This document shows positions 35,554 through 44,962 of a stretch of 64,000 nt of DNA, in pieces. The stretch spans positions 744,001 to 808,000 of the forward strand of contig NZ_QBDX01000001.1 in the NCBI RefSeq assembly GCF_003129605.1, given 5' to 3'. The number at the start of each line of letters is the position of its first letter. The first letter of the stretch is position 1. Origin of the DNA: Hyphobacterium indicum (GTDB lineage Bacteria; Pseudomonadota; Alphaproteobacteria; Caulobacterales; Maricaulaceae). Under the pieces are notes generated by a model that did not search any database, was not told where the DNA came from, and worked only from the letters and a program-made list of their open reading frames with translations. Position numbers and translations under genes: made by a program.

Positions 35554-36443
35554 GCCATCGGCCCCGTAGGCCCGCTCGGCCCTGAAGGCCCGGAGGGGCC
35601 GCGCTGTTGCCGCCGGTGCATGAAGGCCAGTTTTTCAAACAGCATCACATCCTGCTCATTCTTCAACAGCGCGCCATGCAGTGGCGGGATGAGCTTGTTC
35701 GGATCTTTTTCGGCCAGAAGATCCGGATCGATATCCTCGACCAGCAGGAGTTTCAGCCAGTCCAGCAATTCGGAGGTCGAGGGCTTCTTCTTCAGGCCCG
35801 GAACCTCACGGATCTCGAAAAAGGTCTTCAGCGCTTCCGACAACAGCCGGCTTTTCAGATCCGGGAAGTGAACCTGCACGATCTCGCGCATGGTCGCCTC
35901 GTCAGGAAAGGCGATATAGTGGAAGAAACAGCGGCGCAGGAAGGCGTCCGGCAATTCCTTCTCATTGTTCGAGGTGATGATGACGATGGGGCGTTTTTCG
36001 GCCCGGATGGTCTCGCCGGTCTCGTAGACATGGAATTCCATCCGGTCGAGCTCGAGCAGGAGATCGTTGGGAAACTCGATATCCGCCTTGTCGATCTCGT
36101 CAATCAGGAGGACGGGGCGCTCGTCGGCGGTAAACGCCTCCCACAGCTTGCCCTTCCGGATATAGTTGGAAATATCGTTGAAGCGCTCATCGCCCAGCTG
36201 GCTGTCGCGCAGGCGCGAGACGGCGTCATATTCATACAGGCCCTGCTGCGCCTTGGTGGTCGATTTCACATGCCATTCGATCAGCTTCGCGCCGGTCGCC
36301 TGCGCCACCTGCCGCGCCAGCTCCGTCTTGCCGGTGCCGGGCTCGCCCTTGACCAGCAAGGGCCGCTCCAGCGCGATGGCCGCATTGACCGCTGCCTGCA
36401 ATTCGCCATCCGCAACATAGCTGTCTGTGCCTTCAAAACGCAT
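35550..36443 (-). CDS. MoxR family AAA+ ATPase
   Basis: A 297-residue AAA+ protein with Walker A GEPGTGKT (33-40), Walker B VLLIDEIDKAD, sensor 1 IVIITSNNEKELPDAFLRRC and the MoxR C-terminal helical lid. MoxR ATPases remodel or activate partners together with VWA proteins; the matching CoxE-like gene is at 31094-32269. The last 14 residues are four Gly-Pro-(Ser/Thr) collagen-like triplets from a nine-base tandem repeat, unusual for the family. The ATG at 36443 begins the conserved region. Confidence 0.93.
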   Translation of the reverse strand: MRFEGTDSYVADGELQAAVNAAIALERPLLVKGEPGTGKTELARQVAQATGAKLIEWHVKSTTKAQQGLYEYDAVSRLRDSQLGDERFNDISNYIRKGKLWEAFTADERPVLLIDEIDKADIEFPNDLLLELDRMEFHVYETGETIRAEKRPIVIITSNNEKELPDAFLRRCFFHYIAFPDEATMREIVQVHFPDLKSRLLSEALKTFFEIREVPGLKKKPSTSELLDWLKLLLVEDIDPDLLAEKDPNKLIPPLHGALLKNEQDVMLFEKLAFMHRRQQRGPSGPSGPSGPTGPMA

Positions 36444-36719
36444 GAAACCGGGCTCCCATTGTCTGATCCGGAAGCATAGGGCGGTGAAAAAGCACGTAAA
36501 GCTGTGGCTGCCGTTGACGTTGGCGGCAGGTTGGCCGGTCAAAGCAGGAGAGGAGCCGGGCCCTCACGGACATGTGATGGAGGCGGGCCTGATTTCATGT
36601 TGGGCCAGGCGCTGGAATATGCTTTCAAAACGGGCAGATGCTCCGGGGCCAGGGGGCGTAGGTCTATGATCATTTTGGATAACATTCAGGCCGTGCCGTA
36701 CATTGAAGAGGATTGCAGT
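36444..36719. other. Intergenic region, divergent promoter zone
   Basis: 276 bases between the MoxR and DUF1579-like genes, which diverge. Frames here are short and lack ribosome-binding sites. No repeat, hairpin or recognised operator was seen beyond what a promoter region would hold. Confidence 0.5.
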
Positions 36720-37283
36720 ATGAAGCCCGTTTTGAAAACCATCGGCATCTTCGCCGCCGCTACCATTCTTTCCGTCCCGGCATTCAGCGATGATGCGCAA
36801 ACGCTGCCATCACCGACTGACCAGTATGATTTCCTGCTCGGCGACTGGGATCTGGAAGCGGCGACCATGCAGCCGGATCAATCATTGATGCCGGGTTCTG
36901 GTGTCATGAATGTCTACACCATCCACGAAGGTCAGACCCTGCAGGCCGATATGCGCATTGAATTCGAGAATGGCACGGGCTTTACCGGTTCGGCCATGCG
37001 GACCTACGATACCGCTAACGAGAACTGGGCCGTGTCCTGGGTGCCGGCCGGCGCGCAGACCAATGCAGGCGGCGTCGCTATATGGCAGGACGGCCGCATG
37101 GTGGAAACCTGGCCTTCCAGCCGGGATCAATTCGGTGCATTCGAGACCACATTGACATTTTCGGACATCACCGAGGATCGCTTCGTCGTGTCCCAGGATC
37201 ACCATTACATCAACGGCCCGACGATCGAAGGCGTGTGGCGCTACGTCGCCACGCGGCAGGACGACAATGGCGTGGAAAACTAG
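36720..37283 (+). CDS. Secreted DUF1579-like protein
   Basis: 187 residues with a signal peptide (cleavage near VPAFS). The mature part matches the DUF1579 lipocalin-like barrel pattern: YDFLLGDWDLEAATMQPD, then GGVAIWQDGRMVETW and a C-terminal VWRYVATRQD. Members are exported and of unknown function. GAGGAT lies about nine bases before the ATG. It ends about 95 bases from the convergent flmG-like gene, with no terminator obvious. Confidence 0.75.
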   Translation: MKPVLKTIGIFAAATILSVPAFSDDAQTLPSPTDQYDFLLGDWDLEAATMQPDQSLMPGSGVMNVYTIHEGQTLQADMRIEFENGTGFTGSAMRTYDTANENWAVSWVPAGAQTNAGGVAIWQDGRMVETWPSSRDQFGAFETTLTFSDITEDRFVVSQDHHYINGPTIEGVWRYVATRQDDNGVEN

Positions 37284-37377
37284 GTCCCGCTTTTAGACAT
37301 CAGGCAAATCAGAGCTGCGAGGGCCGGGGCGGGCATGACATCATCCCCGCGGCGCCGGCGGCAGGTTGTCAGCCCCT

Positions 37378-39177
37378 TCACGCCGCTTTCGCCTGTTTCG
37401 CCCGGCCGGCCAGCGCTGCGGCAATCGCTTTCATCGGGGTCGCCCAGTCGCCGAAGGTGGCGCCGTGGAAGAGGCGGGCCGTGGGATACCAGGGCAGGCC
37501 GTCACTGCCCAGTTTTGACCAGCCCTGTGCGGTGGGCGTCACGATCAGCGCCTCACCGCCCACGGCGCAGGTCAGATTGGCGGTCGCATTCATCGGCCCC
37601 AGGGTCACATCCAGCGCCTTGCCGAGTGCGGCCACGCCATCGAGATCCATCTTCAGATCGATATCGGCGGGCTGATGGATTTTGACGCCGAAGTCTTTTT
37701 CCGCGCGTGCCAGATCCTCCTCGACATCGCCATATTGCAGATTGAGCAGCGTGATGCCGGGCATTTCCAGTACCGGCCTCCAGGTCTCGAAGGCGGAGAA
37801 ATATTTCTGCCGCTTGGCGGTCATTTTCAGTGATTTCCAGAGCAGGCCGACCTTCAGCCCGCCGCCCAGCCTGGCCAGCTCTGCCTGCCAGTGCGCGACC
37901 TGTTCGGGATCGGCGGTCAGAAAGCCCGGTTCGGCAGGGAAGGCCTCAAGCGATTGCCGGAAAGCGCGCGCCGCATTGCCCATCGGAAACCACAGATCGG
38001 CCGGCGGCTTGTCCTTGATCACACTTTCCGCCACACGCCAGTCACGGCCTTCCACACGCGCCGAGGCATGGGCCTCGATCATCAGATCGGGAAAGCTGCG
38101 GCGGAACAGTGGCAGCAGGCGTTTTTCGCAGGCGATGCGCAACTCGCCTTCCGGGCCGATGGCGTCGATCACATCCCTTGTGGTGTTCATGAACATGACC
38201 TCGTCCCCGAGCCCCTGTTCGCCGACCATCACCACCGTCTTGCCTTTCAGTTGCGCCGGATCGGTCCCGTCCCAGCGCGGCAGGCTGATTTCAAACAGCG
38301 TCGCGTCCTTGTAATCAGGGTCGAGGCGGACGGCATATTCCGCCCAGCCGCGCTCCAGATCGCCAGCGCCGAGATAGGAGAGCGCCCGGCCATGGCGCAT
38401 GATGGCGTGGTCCTTGCGGCTGGTCGCCGCGTCCAGCGCCTTGTCGAAGGCGTCGATGGAGGCGCGCGAATCCCCGACCAGATCATGCGCATAGGCGAGA
38501 TTGTTCCAGGCCCGTGCAAACTCCGGATTGATCCGCAGACTCTCCTGGTAAAAGGTCGCCGCCTGCACCGGATCGCCGGATTCGATCAGCACCGTGCCCA
38601 GCGCATTCCAGAGATCATAATGCTCCGGATTGGCATAGATCGTGGTGCGCAGAAGTTCGACCGCATTATCGAACTGGCCCTGATCGCGCAGAATACCGGC
38701 CAGATTGATCGTGCCATCGATATTTCCCGGCTGCATGCGCAGGAAAATCCGCAGGAATTTTTCGGCCACCGGCAGCATGTCCAGCTTCCACGCCGTCATC
38801 GCGAGGGACTGATAGATGTCCGGGGAATTGGGATCCGCGTTCAGCGCCCTTTCGTAGAAATCGAGCGCCAGGGACAGCCGGCCGAGCTCGTCCAGCGCCA
38901 CGCCCATCACATGGTTCGCCAGCGCGCTTTCCGGGTCCAAATCCAGCGCCCGCATGGCCAGCTTGGCCGCTTGCGCGCCATGACCGGAATGCGCCAGCTT
39001 GACGGCACGTTTCAGAATTTCCGCCATCTTGCGCAATTTCTTGCGCTCCGCCGGACTGGCACGCTCGATCGCACTCTTGAAGTCCGGGCCCGTATCCACC
39101 GCCGCCGCATCGGCCAGGTCGCGCTTGGCGGCTTCTTCGGGCTGGGCCAGCAGGTCTTCAAGCTTCAGTTCAGGCAT
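37378..39177 (-). CDS. flmG: TPR-glycosyltransferase, FlmG-like flagellin glycosyltransferase
   Basis: A 599-residue protein with about seven TPR units (residues 50-290; AKLAMRALDLDPESALANHVMGVALDELGR) followed by a GT-B-like C-terminal domain (about 300-590; VVMVGEQGLGDEVMFMNT, KVGLLWKSLKM, LGPMNATANLTCAVGGEALIVTP). Caulobacter FlmG has this layout, binds flagellins through its TPR part and transfers pseudaminic acid. Here the gene lies next to flbT-flaF, near five flagellins and a Pse pathway. A generic TPR sugar transferase is the alternative. Confidence 0.72.
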   Translation of the reverse strand: MPELKLEDLLAQPEEAAKRDLADAAAVDTGPDFKSAIERASPAERKKLRKMAEILKRAVKLAHSGHGAQAAKLAMRALDLDPESALANHVMGVALDELGRLSLALDFYERALNADPNSPDIYQSLAMTAWKLDMLPVAEKFLRIFLRMQPGNIDGTINLAGILRDQGQFDNAVELLRTTIYANPEHYDLWNALGTVLIESGDPVQAATFYQESLRINPEFARAWNNLAYAHDLVGDSRASIDAFDKALDAATSRKDHAIMRHGRALSYLGAGDLERGWAEYAVRLDPDYKDATLFEISLPRWDGTDPAQLKGKTVVMVGEQGLGDEVMFMNTTRDVIDAIGPEGELRIACEKRLLPLFRRSFPDLMIEAHASARVEGRDWRVAESVIKDKPPADLWFPMGNAARAFRQSLEAFPAEPGFLTADPEQVAHWQAELARLGGGLKVGLLWKSLKMTAKRQKYFSAFETWRPVLEMPGITLLNLQYGDVEEDLARAEKDFGVKIHQPADIDLKMDLDGVAALGKALDVTLGPMNATANLTCAVGGEALIVTPTAQGWSKLGSDGLPWYPTARLFHGATFGDWATPMKAIAAALAGRAKQAKAA

Positions 39178-39280
39178 TATGCGCTCCGGCTCTCACAAAT
39201 CCCGCCCAGAAAGGCCTGCTTCGCTTGATGCCGGGTTAACGCGCGCTACTTCGCACCAAGGGTAAAAGCGGTGAGGTGTC

Positions 39281-40015
39281 ATGCTGGAAAATCTGCCGGA
39301 AAATTACCGCGCCGTGGTCTTCGGGGCCAGCGGCGGAATCGGCGCGGCCATGACTGCCGCGCTCGCCGAAGATCCACGCTGCGGCGAGGTCTGGGCCGGA
39401 TCCCGCACGGGCAGCGGTACGGACCGCAAGCGGCATGATTTCCGCTTCAACCTCACCGATGAGAACAGCATTGCCGCCGCAGCTGACCGGATCGGAGAAA
39501 GCGGTCCGGTCCACCTTGCCGTGATCGCCACCGGCCTCTTGCACACGGCTGAATTCGGACCCGAGCGCAGCTGGCGCGAACTGGACGCCGCCGCCATGGC
39601 GCAAGTCTTCGCCGTCAACACGATCGGTCCGGCGCTGATTGCCCGGCATTTCCTCGAACTTGTTCCGCCGGGCGTACCCGCCATCTTCGCGGCGCTGTCC
39701 GCCCGCGTCGGCTCGATTGGCGATAACCGGCTGGGCGGCTGGCACAGCTATCGCGCTTCGAAAGCTGCACTCAACATGCTGATCCGCAATTTCGCCATCG
39801 AGCTTGAGCGCAAGCGCAAGCAGGCCATCTGTGTGGCGCTGCACCCCGGCACGGTCGATACCGGATTGTCACAGCCATTCCAGCGCGGCGTGCCGGAAGG
39901 AAAACTGTTCACGCCGGATGACTCGGCCCGGAAACTGCTCTCCGTCCTGGGGGGATTGGGGCCCGCGGACAGTGGATGCAACTACGCGTGGGACGGCCAG
40001 CGCATCGAATGGTAG
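39281..40015 (+). CDS. SDR family oxidoreductase (C-factor-like)
   Basis: A 244-residue Rossmann-fold dehydrogenase: glycine motif VVFGASGGIGAAM (TGxxxGIG variant), catalytic Tyr-xxx-Lys in YRASKAALNML with the upstream Ser in ALSARVGSI, and PGTVDTGLSQPF typical of the CsgA/C-factor subgroup. Cofactor and substrate unknown. Start supported by GAGG five bases upstream. It lies between flmG and flbT, but nothing ties it to the flagellum. Confidence 0.88.
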   Translation: MLENLPENYRAVVFGASGGIGAAMTAALAEDPRCGEVWAGSRTGSGTDRKRHDFRFNLTDENSIAAAADRIGESGPVHLAVIATGLLHTAEFGPERSWRELDAAAMAQVFAVNTIGPALIARHFLELVPPGVPAIFAALSARVGSIGDNRLGGWHSYRASKAALNMLIRNFAIELERKRKQAICVALHPGTVDTGLSQPFQRGVPEGKLFTPDDSARKLLSVLGGLGPADSGCNYAWDGQRIEW

Positions 40016-40095
40016 GATTCGAAACGCTTTTTTCACTTCCCCCTGTCTAGCCTGCGCATAACCGGCCGGTTGGCCCGGATATGAGGGGGAGGCGT

Positions 40096-40482
40096 ATGCC
40101 ACTCAAATTGTCGCTCAAGCCCGGCGAGAAATTCGTGCTCAATGGCGCCGTCATGCAGAATGGCGACCGCCGCGCAACGCTGGTCCTGCAGAACAAGGCG
40201 TCAGTCCTGCGCGAGAAGGACATCATGCATGAGGCCGATGTCACCACGCCGGCCCGCCGCGTTTATTTCCCCATCATGCTGATGTATCTGTCCGACAAGC
40301 CTGACGACAAGGCCTATGACGAATTCGTCCTGCGCATGACCGAATTCATGAATGCGATCGCCTCGCCGGAAGTCCTGCAGCAATGCGTTTCGGTGTCCCG
40401 CGATGTGATGGCGGGCGAGCATTACAAGGCGCTGATCCGCTGCCGCAAGCTGATTGAATACGAAGACGAGAGGCTGAAATAG
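40096..40482 (+). CDS. flbT: Flagellar biosynthesis repressor FlbT
   Basis: A 128-residue protein of the FlbT family: [42 protein letters not shown] at the N-terminus and [14 protein letters not shown] at the C-terminus. In Caulobacter FlbT binds the 5' leader of flagellin mRNA and promotes its decay until the hook is complete. The ATG at 40096 has GGGGAGG upstream. It is coupled to flaF by a TAGTG overlap. The likely targets are the flagellin leaders with AAAAY-loop hairpins downstream. Confidence 0.94.
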   Translation: MPLKLSLKPGEKFVLNGAVMQNGDRRATLVLQNKASVLREKDIMHEADVTTPARRVYFPIMLMYLSDKPDDKAYDEFVLRMTEFMNAIASPEVLQQCVSVSRDVMAGEHYKALIRCRKLIEYEDERLK

Positions 40483-40862
40483 TGGCTCTTTCCGCTTATC
40501 AGAACGCGGCAACGCGCGCCGAGGATCCGCGTTCGACGGAATACCGTCTGTTCGCGCAGGTCACCCGCGCCCTGATCAAGGCCGCCGAGGCCGATCTGCT
40601 GGACATGAAGACCCGTTCTGAAGCGCTCGACTGGAACCGCCGGGTCTGGAGTGCCTTTGCCATTGATTGCGCGGAGCCGGACAACAAGCTGCCCGAAGGC
40701 CTGCGCGCCGCCATCATCTCGCTGTCGATTTTCGTTTCCAAACACTCTTCCGCCGTCATGCGGGAAGGGGCAGACATCGACATATTGATCGAGATCAACA
40801 AGACCATCATGCAGGGGCTTCAGCCCCAGTCCCAGCCCGCACCGCAACCTGTCGCGGGGTAG
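40482..40862 (+). CDS. flaF: Flagellar biosynthesis regulator FlaF
   Basis: A 126-residue helical protein of the FlaF family ([66 protein letters not shown]). FlaF is needed for flagellin production and acts against FlbT in Caulobacter relatives. The start is GTG, sharing one base with the flbT stop. A Gln/Pro-rich tail ends the protein. Confidence 0.94.
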   Translation: MALSAYQNAATRAEDPRSTEYRLFAQVTRALIKAAEADLLDMKTRSEALDWNRRVWSAFAIDCAEPDNKLPEGLRAAIISLSIFVSKHSSAVMREGADIDILIEINKTIMQGLQPQSQPAPQPVAG

Positions 40863-40975
40863 GGCTTTCGCAATTGGTGGTTGGCGACGTCCGACACGCA
40901 TTTGAAAAAGCGAACCCGATTTGCCTTACCGTTGAAGATACGGTCTAAGCGGCTGGCGTGAATGGGGGACACAAG

Positions 40976-41743
40976 ATGATCCTTGGAAATATATCGAAAG
41001 CAATTCGTGAGCAGAACTACTATGCCGTCGTGCTGGAGTTCGTCATTGTTATTGCTGGTATTGTGGTCGGTTTTCAGATCAATGCATGGGCGGTCGATCA
41101 GCGGCTGCGGGCCGAAGAGCAGGCTTTTGTGGACCGGCTTTACGCTGATATCGAAGCCCTCCGGACAGAGCGCACCATCATCGCGAGCAGAGATGCAAAC
41201 AACCGTGTAATAAATGCGACCGTCCTCGAAAAGCTGAGGCCGGAGTCGAGCGCAACCGAGCTCAGCCGGGACGAATGCGCCTTTATCATTGTGTCCAATC
41301 TGATCAATTACGATCCTTCTGGTCTCCCCGCGCTCGAAGAACTGAGTTCTTCCGGCGACCGTCAATTCATCCGCGATCCGGCACTGAGCGCCGCTATATC
41401 GACTTTCATACAGGAAAGGCAGGCCCGGCGAGATGTGGCCCGGGAACTCAGCAGCAAGACGGTCGATCTCAGCCTCAATTATTCTGCTCTCATCCACCAA
41501 AGGGTTTCTCAACCGGAAGGCGGTTTATCGCCGGAAGACCTGCGCGCCTCGCGGCTCATGGAAATTCGGGTGACAGAGTGCGATCTCGCCAGCATGCGGT
41601 CTAACGGCGAGTTCCTGAACAATATGGTCAACAATACGGTGATGATGTCGCTGTTTGGCGCGAATGTTTCCGAGCGAACCGATGAATCGCTTGCGGCCCT
41701 GACCCACGCATTGGACGCCTATCGTATCGCGCATGCGAGATGA
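40976..41743 (+). CDS. DUF6090-like membrane protein
   Basis: 255 residues: a cytoplasmic N-terminus, one strong membrane helix at about 19-40 (AVVLEFVIVIAGIVVGFQIN), then a helical periplasmic or cytoplasmic domain (QRLRAEEQAFVDRLYADIEALRTER). This arrangement matches the DUF6090 group; function unknown. The ATG at 40976 has GGGGGAC seven bases upstream; GTG 40958 is an alternative. Codon usage looks less biased than neighbours, as for an accessory gene. Confidence 0.65.
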   Translation: MILGNISKAIREQNYYAVVLEFVIVIAGIVVGFQINAWAVDQRLRAEEQAFVDRLYADIEALRTERTIIASRDANNRVINATVLEKLRPESSATELSRDECAFIIVSNLINYDPSGLPALEELSSSGDRQFIRDPALSAAISTFIQERQARRDVARELSSKTVDLSLNYSALIHQRVSQPEGGLSPEDLRASRLMEIRVTECDLASMRSNGEFLNNMVNNTVMMSLFGANVSERTDESLAALTHALDAYRIAHAR

Positions 41744-41832
41744 GCTAATCGCAATCCGGTATTTTGAGCAAGAATACGAAGGTGGGTAATTGCCAATTGC
41801 CCTGAGCCGTAATCCGTTGAAAACTGGCCGTC

Positions 41833-42978
41833 ATGTCCGACACTTTCTTGACCATCGCCTACGCCATCGCAGCCGGGTCTATCGGTTTTGCGTTTGTCCA
41901 GGCCTTGACCTATTCCGGTCAACGTCGTGACCGTATCTTTTTCTTTGGCGCGGTTCTGCTGGCGCTCCTCATACATGTGCTCGGCCAGCTACTCCTCATT
42001 TCGGGCGCGTATGAGCTCGCACCGCACCTTGTCGGAGTGGATTCCGTGATCAAGATGGCCTTGGGGCCAGCTGTCTTTTTCTATACCCGCGCATTGGTTT
42101 CGCCGGAAAAACCGCGCTTTGGCCGCCTCGACTGGATGTGGCTCCTCGGGCCGGTGCTGATCATTCTTGTTTGGCTTCCCTTCGGAGGACTGAGCGCGGA
42201 GGAAAAGCTCGCTCTGGTGGATCCCGCGACCCGGAATCCGGTCCATTTCAGAATGGCGATATTCACCTGCACGGCGTCTCTTGTGGTCTTTATCGGCTTC
42301 ACGGCCCTTTATCTGATTGCTGCCCTGAGGCTCCAGATGCGTCACCGGCGGACGATGATGGAGCAGTTTGCGAATATTGAACGCAAATCCCTCGACTGGC
42401 TCCGCGCCATTCTGTTCGTCTTCGCTGTGGCCTGGGTGTTCTTCGCGATCAAGCAGGTGCTTTGGGTGACCGGGACGTCGATCCCGGCGTTCAATCTGGC
42501 GCTGGCTTACATTGAGACATTCGCCATCGCCGCCTTCGCCTATCTCGGTCTGCAGCAACCGGATCTGCTTTTCGAGCGAGCGTCCAGAGCGCAGACCCGG
42601 CGTCCGATCCTGTCCGATGAACGCATGAGCCGGACGGCCGCAAAGCTGATCAGAGCCCTGAATACGAACCGGCTTTATGCGGACAGTGATCTGTCACTGC
42701 GCGCGCTCTCCGACATTACGGGCGTGACCAAGAACCACATTTCCGAAACCCTCTCCCAGCATCTCGGCGTCAATTTCTTTGACTTTGTGAACAGTCATCG
42801 GGCCAGCGAAGCCCGGCGATTACTGAAGGAGACCGATCTCTCCATCCTCGAGATTGCTCTGGAGGTCGGCTTCAACTCGCGATCAACTTTTAATGCTGCC
42901 TTCAAGAAACATGTTGGCTCACCGCCGAGCACGTATCGCGAAAACCCTCACAGCGCCCGCGCGCTCGACGCGGCCTAG
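41833..42978 (+). CDS. AraC-family regulator with seven-helix membrane sensor
   Basis: A 381-residue protein. Residues 1-245 contain about seven hydrophobic helices, and residues 270-370 an AraC/XylS DNA-binding domain (LSLRALSDITGVTKNHISETLSQHLGVNFFDFVNSHRASEA..LEIALEVGFNSRSTFNAAFKKHVGSPPSTYR). A membrane-bound regulator whose signal is unknown. It is followed after 132 bases by a DUF4386 membrane protein, a possible target. Confidence 0.86.
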   Translation: MSDTFLTIAYAIAAGSIGFAFVQALTYSGQRRDRIFFFGAVLLALLIHVLGQLLLISGAYELAPHLVGVDSVIKMALGPAVFFYTRALVSPEKPRFGRLDWMWLLGPVLIILVWLPFGGLSAEEKLALVDPATRNPVHFRMAIFTCTASLVVFIGFTALYLIAALRLQMRHRRTMMEQFANIERKSLDWLRAILFVFAVAWVFFAIKQVLWVTGTSIPAFNLALAYIETFAIAAFAYLGLQQPDLLFERASRAQTRRPILSDERMSRTAAKLIRALNTNRLYADSDLSLRALSDITGVTKNHISETLSQHLGVNFFDFVNSHRASEARRLLKETDLSILEIALEVGFNSRSTFNAAFKKHVGSPPSTYRENPHSARALDAA

Positions 42979-43110
42979 CCCGTATTCAGCACCTTTGGGA
43001 TGTCCGAATGGCCCCATTCGGACGACAGCCAGCCAGACCGCCTCCATTCTCAGACGGCCGCGATCAATTCCGGTCTGTATCACTGATTGTTTGAAGGAGG
43101 CGCTCCCGCC

Positions 43111-43827
43111 ATGTTTACTCCACACACCGAAAAAACCGCCCGCCGCATGGCTCGGCTGGCCGGCTTGTCTTACGTCATCTATACGCTGGCCGGCCTATAC
43201 ATCACCTTCGGGCCTATCCCTTCACTCAGCGCGCTGGCAGATGAAAGCGCCGCGTTGCAGTCACTCGAATTTCTGTTCCGTACGGGCTTTCTGGCCGAGG
43301 CGGTGATGTATACCTTTGTTTGTGTTTCGGCCGCCGCGATGTATGTCGTTTTGAAATCGGTTAGCCAGGGCGGGGCCATGATTGCCGCTTTCTGCCGGCT
43401 GATCGAAGCCGCCATGGGCGCAACCTTCATCATCTTCAAGTATGCGGCCTTTGCCGCGGTGGTAAATCCCGAACTGGGTGCGGGTTTCTCGGGCGAAGAG
43501 CAAAATGCCCTCGTGATGTTCCTGCGCGATATTTACGGCTCGGCGCTCTATCTCTTGCTGATGCCGATGGCCCTTGGCGGCGTCATTTTCTTTGCCCTGT
43601 TTTTCCGTTCCCGCTTTATCCCGCGCTGGCTGTCCGCCTGGGGCATGCTGACCTATACAGTGATCGGCACTCTGGCCGGGGCGATTGTATTGTATCCGGC
43701 TCTGGCAGAGCAGGTCATGCTCTTCTTCGTGCCGGGCGCTCTGTTTGAATGGGTGTTGGCGCTGTGGCTACTCTTTGCGGGCATCAACACGAAACACTGG
43801 CGTAGCAAGGCATCAGCCAACGACTGA
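43111..43827 (+). CDS. DUF4386 family membrane protein
   Basis: A 238-residue polytopic protein with about six helices: ARRMARLAGLSYVIYTLAGLYITFGPIPSLSAL at the N-terminus and RSRFIPRWLSAWGMLTYTVIGTLAG near the end are DUF4386 signatures. Function unknown. Start fixed by AAGGAGG 11 bases before the ATG. Possibly regulated by the preceding membrane AraC protein, since both are in the same direction. Confidence 0.83.
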   Translation: MFTPHTEKTARRMARLAGLSYVIYTLAGLYITFGPIPSLSALADESAALQSLEFLFRTGFLAEAVMYTFVCVSAAAMYVVLKSVSQGGAMIAAFCRLIEAAMGATFIIFKYAAFAAVVNPELGAGFSGEEQNALVMFLRDIYGSALYLLLMPMALGGVIFFALFFRSRFIPRWLSAWGMLTYTVIGTLAGAIVLYPALAEQVMLFFVPGALFEWVLALWLLFAGINTKHWRSKASAND

Positions 43828-43915
43828 CGCGGCTTCGGAAGCAACACCTCTGCCCACGCTCGGTACGAAAGAGCGTGGGCAGTATGCAAACCCCGGCTAG
43901 GCGAGAGCTGCCGGT

Positions 43916-43958
43916 CCGGCACAGATTGCCGCCCAGTCACCCGACATTTCTTGCCGGG
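43916..43958. promoter_or_regulatory. Pair of CCGGCA-type sites upstream of flagellin 1
   Basis: Two imperfect palindromes, CCGGCACAGATTGCCG (43916-43931) and, on the other strand, CCCGGCAAGAAATGTCGGG (43940-43958), 70-110 bases before the sigma-54 promoter. They resemble the ftr enhancer sites bound by the activator FlbD in Caulobacter. Assignment inferred. Confidence 0.5.
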
Positions 43959-44025
43959 CTGCCCGCCGAAAAACTTCAAGCACCTGAAATAATGAAGAAA
44001 AGCCTGTGCCATCCGCGCGTCCGCA

Positions 44026-44041
44026 TGGCGCGAATCTTGCG
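44026..44041 (+). promoter_or_regulatory. Sigma-54 promoter of flagellin 1
   Basis: TGGCGCG-AATC-TTGCG matches the -24/-12 consensus TGGCACG-N4-TTGCW with correct 12-base GG-to-GC phasing; two mismatches. Transcription would start near 44053, about 70 bases before the ATG. Confidence 0.8.
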
Positions 44042-44051
44042 CCTTCGCACG

Positions 44052-44087
44052 CAGGACAAAACGTCCTGGAGACGCCGCAAAATGCGG
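44052..44087 (+). promoter_or_regulatory. Two leader hairpins of flagellin 1
   Basis: CAGGAC-AAAAC-GTCCTG (44052-44068) and CCGC-AAAAT-GCGG (44075-44087), both with a five-base AAAAY loop, lie in the predicted 5' leader 35-70 bases before the ATG. The same loop recurs with different stems before flagellins 2-4. Confidence 0.65.
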
Positions 44088-44122
44088 GGTCAATTCACTT
44101 CCAGAACGGAGGAACCCCAATA

Positions 44123-44956
44123 ATGACTCTTTCAGTCAACACCAACGCAGGTGCGATGATTGCCCTGCAGAATCTGAACAAGACCAATATGCAGCTTGAG
44201 GAATCCCAGTCGCGCATCAATACCGGCCTCGAAGTGGCCGGTGCGAAAGACAATGGCGGTATCTATGCCATTGCCCAGAGGATGCGCTCGCAGGTGAGCG
44301 GCTATGGCGCCGTCACCGACTCGCTGAACCGGGCCGTATCCGCTGTGGATGTTGCGCTCGCGGCAGGCGAGGCGATCTCCGATCTCATCATCGAGATGAA
44401 GGAGAAGGCACTGGCTGCGGCTGACACATCGCTTGATACGGCCTCGCGGACCGCCCTGAATGCAGATTTCACGGCGCTGCGGGACCAGATCAAGACGATT
44501 GTTGCCAATGCCGAATTCAACGGGACCAATCTTCTCAACAATTCGACGGCGCAGATCACCGCGCTGGCGAATGCAGACGGGTCGAACACGATCACGGTGC
44601 AGGATGAAAACTTCGCTCTGGGGGCCGGGAGTGCGCTGATTACGATCGCGTCCAATGCGTCATATGCTACGGCGACGCAGGCCGACAATATCGCCAGCCA
44701 GCTCGGGACCTCGCTCGATAACGTCAATGCTGCCCTCGCACGGCTCGGCACGCAGTCAAAGGCTCTGGGTATTCACACCACCTTTGTCAGCAAGCTGACC
44801 GATGCGCTGGAAACCGGGATCGGAAATCTTGTGGATGCGGATCTGGCAAAAGAAAGCGCCCGTCTTCAGTCGTTGCAGGTCAAGCAACAGCTGGGGATCC
44901 AGGCGCTGGGTATTGCCAATCAGCGGCCGCAAGCGATTCTCTCCTTCTTCCAGTAA
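44123..44956 (+). CDS. Flagellin 1
   Basis: A 277-residue flagellin with conserved N- and C-terminal coiled-coil domains (MTLSVNTNAGAMIALQNLNKTN; DADLAKESARLQSLQVKQQLGIQALGIAN) and a short variable D2-like middle (about 140-190), the alphaproteobacterial type without a large central domain. It carries Ser/Thr-rich middle loops suitable for O-glycosylation by the FlmG-like enzyme. CGGAGGAA precedes the ATG. It has its own sigma-54 promoter and a textbook terminator, so it is transcribed alone. Confidence 0.96.
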   Translation: MTLSVNTNAGAMIALQNLNKTNMQLEESQSRINTGLEVAGAKDNGGIYAIAQRMRSQVSGYGAVTDSLNRAVSAVDVALAAGEAISDLIIEMKEKALAAADTSLDTASRTALNADFTALRDQIKTIVANAEFNGTNLLNNSTAQITALANADGSNTITVQDENFALGAGSALITIASNASYATATQADNIASQLGTSLDNVNAALARLGTQSKALGIHTTFVSKLTDALETGIGNLVDADLAKESARLQSLQVKQQLGIQALGIANQRPQAILSFFQ

Positions 44957-44962
44957 GAAGAA

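Noticed and set aside
37378-39177. O-GlcNAc transferase (SPINDLY/OGT) from TPR plus glycosyltransferase layout
   Set aside because: The C-terminal domain lacks recognisable OGT signatures and the flagellar context favours the FlmG group.
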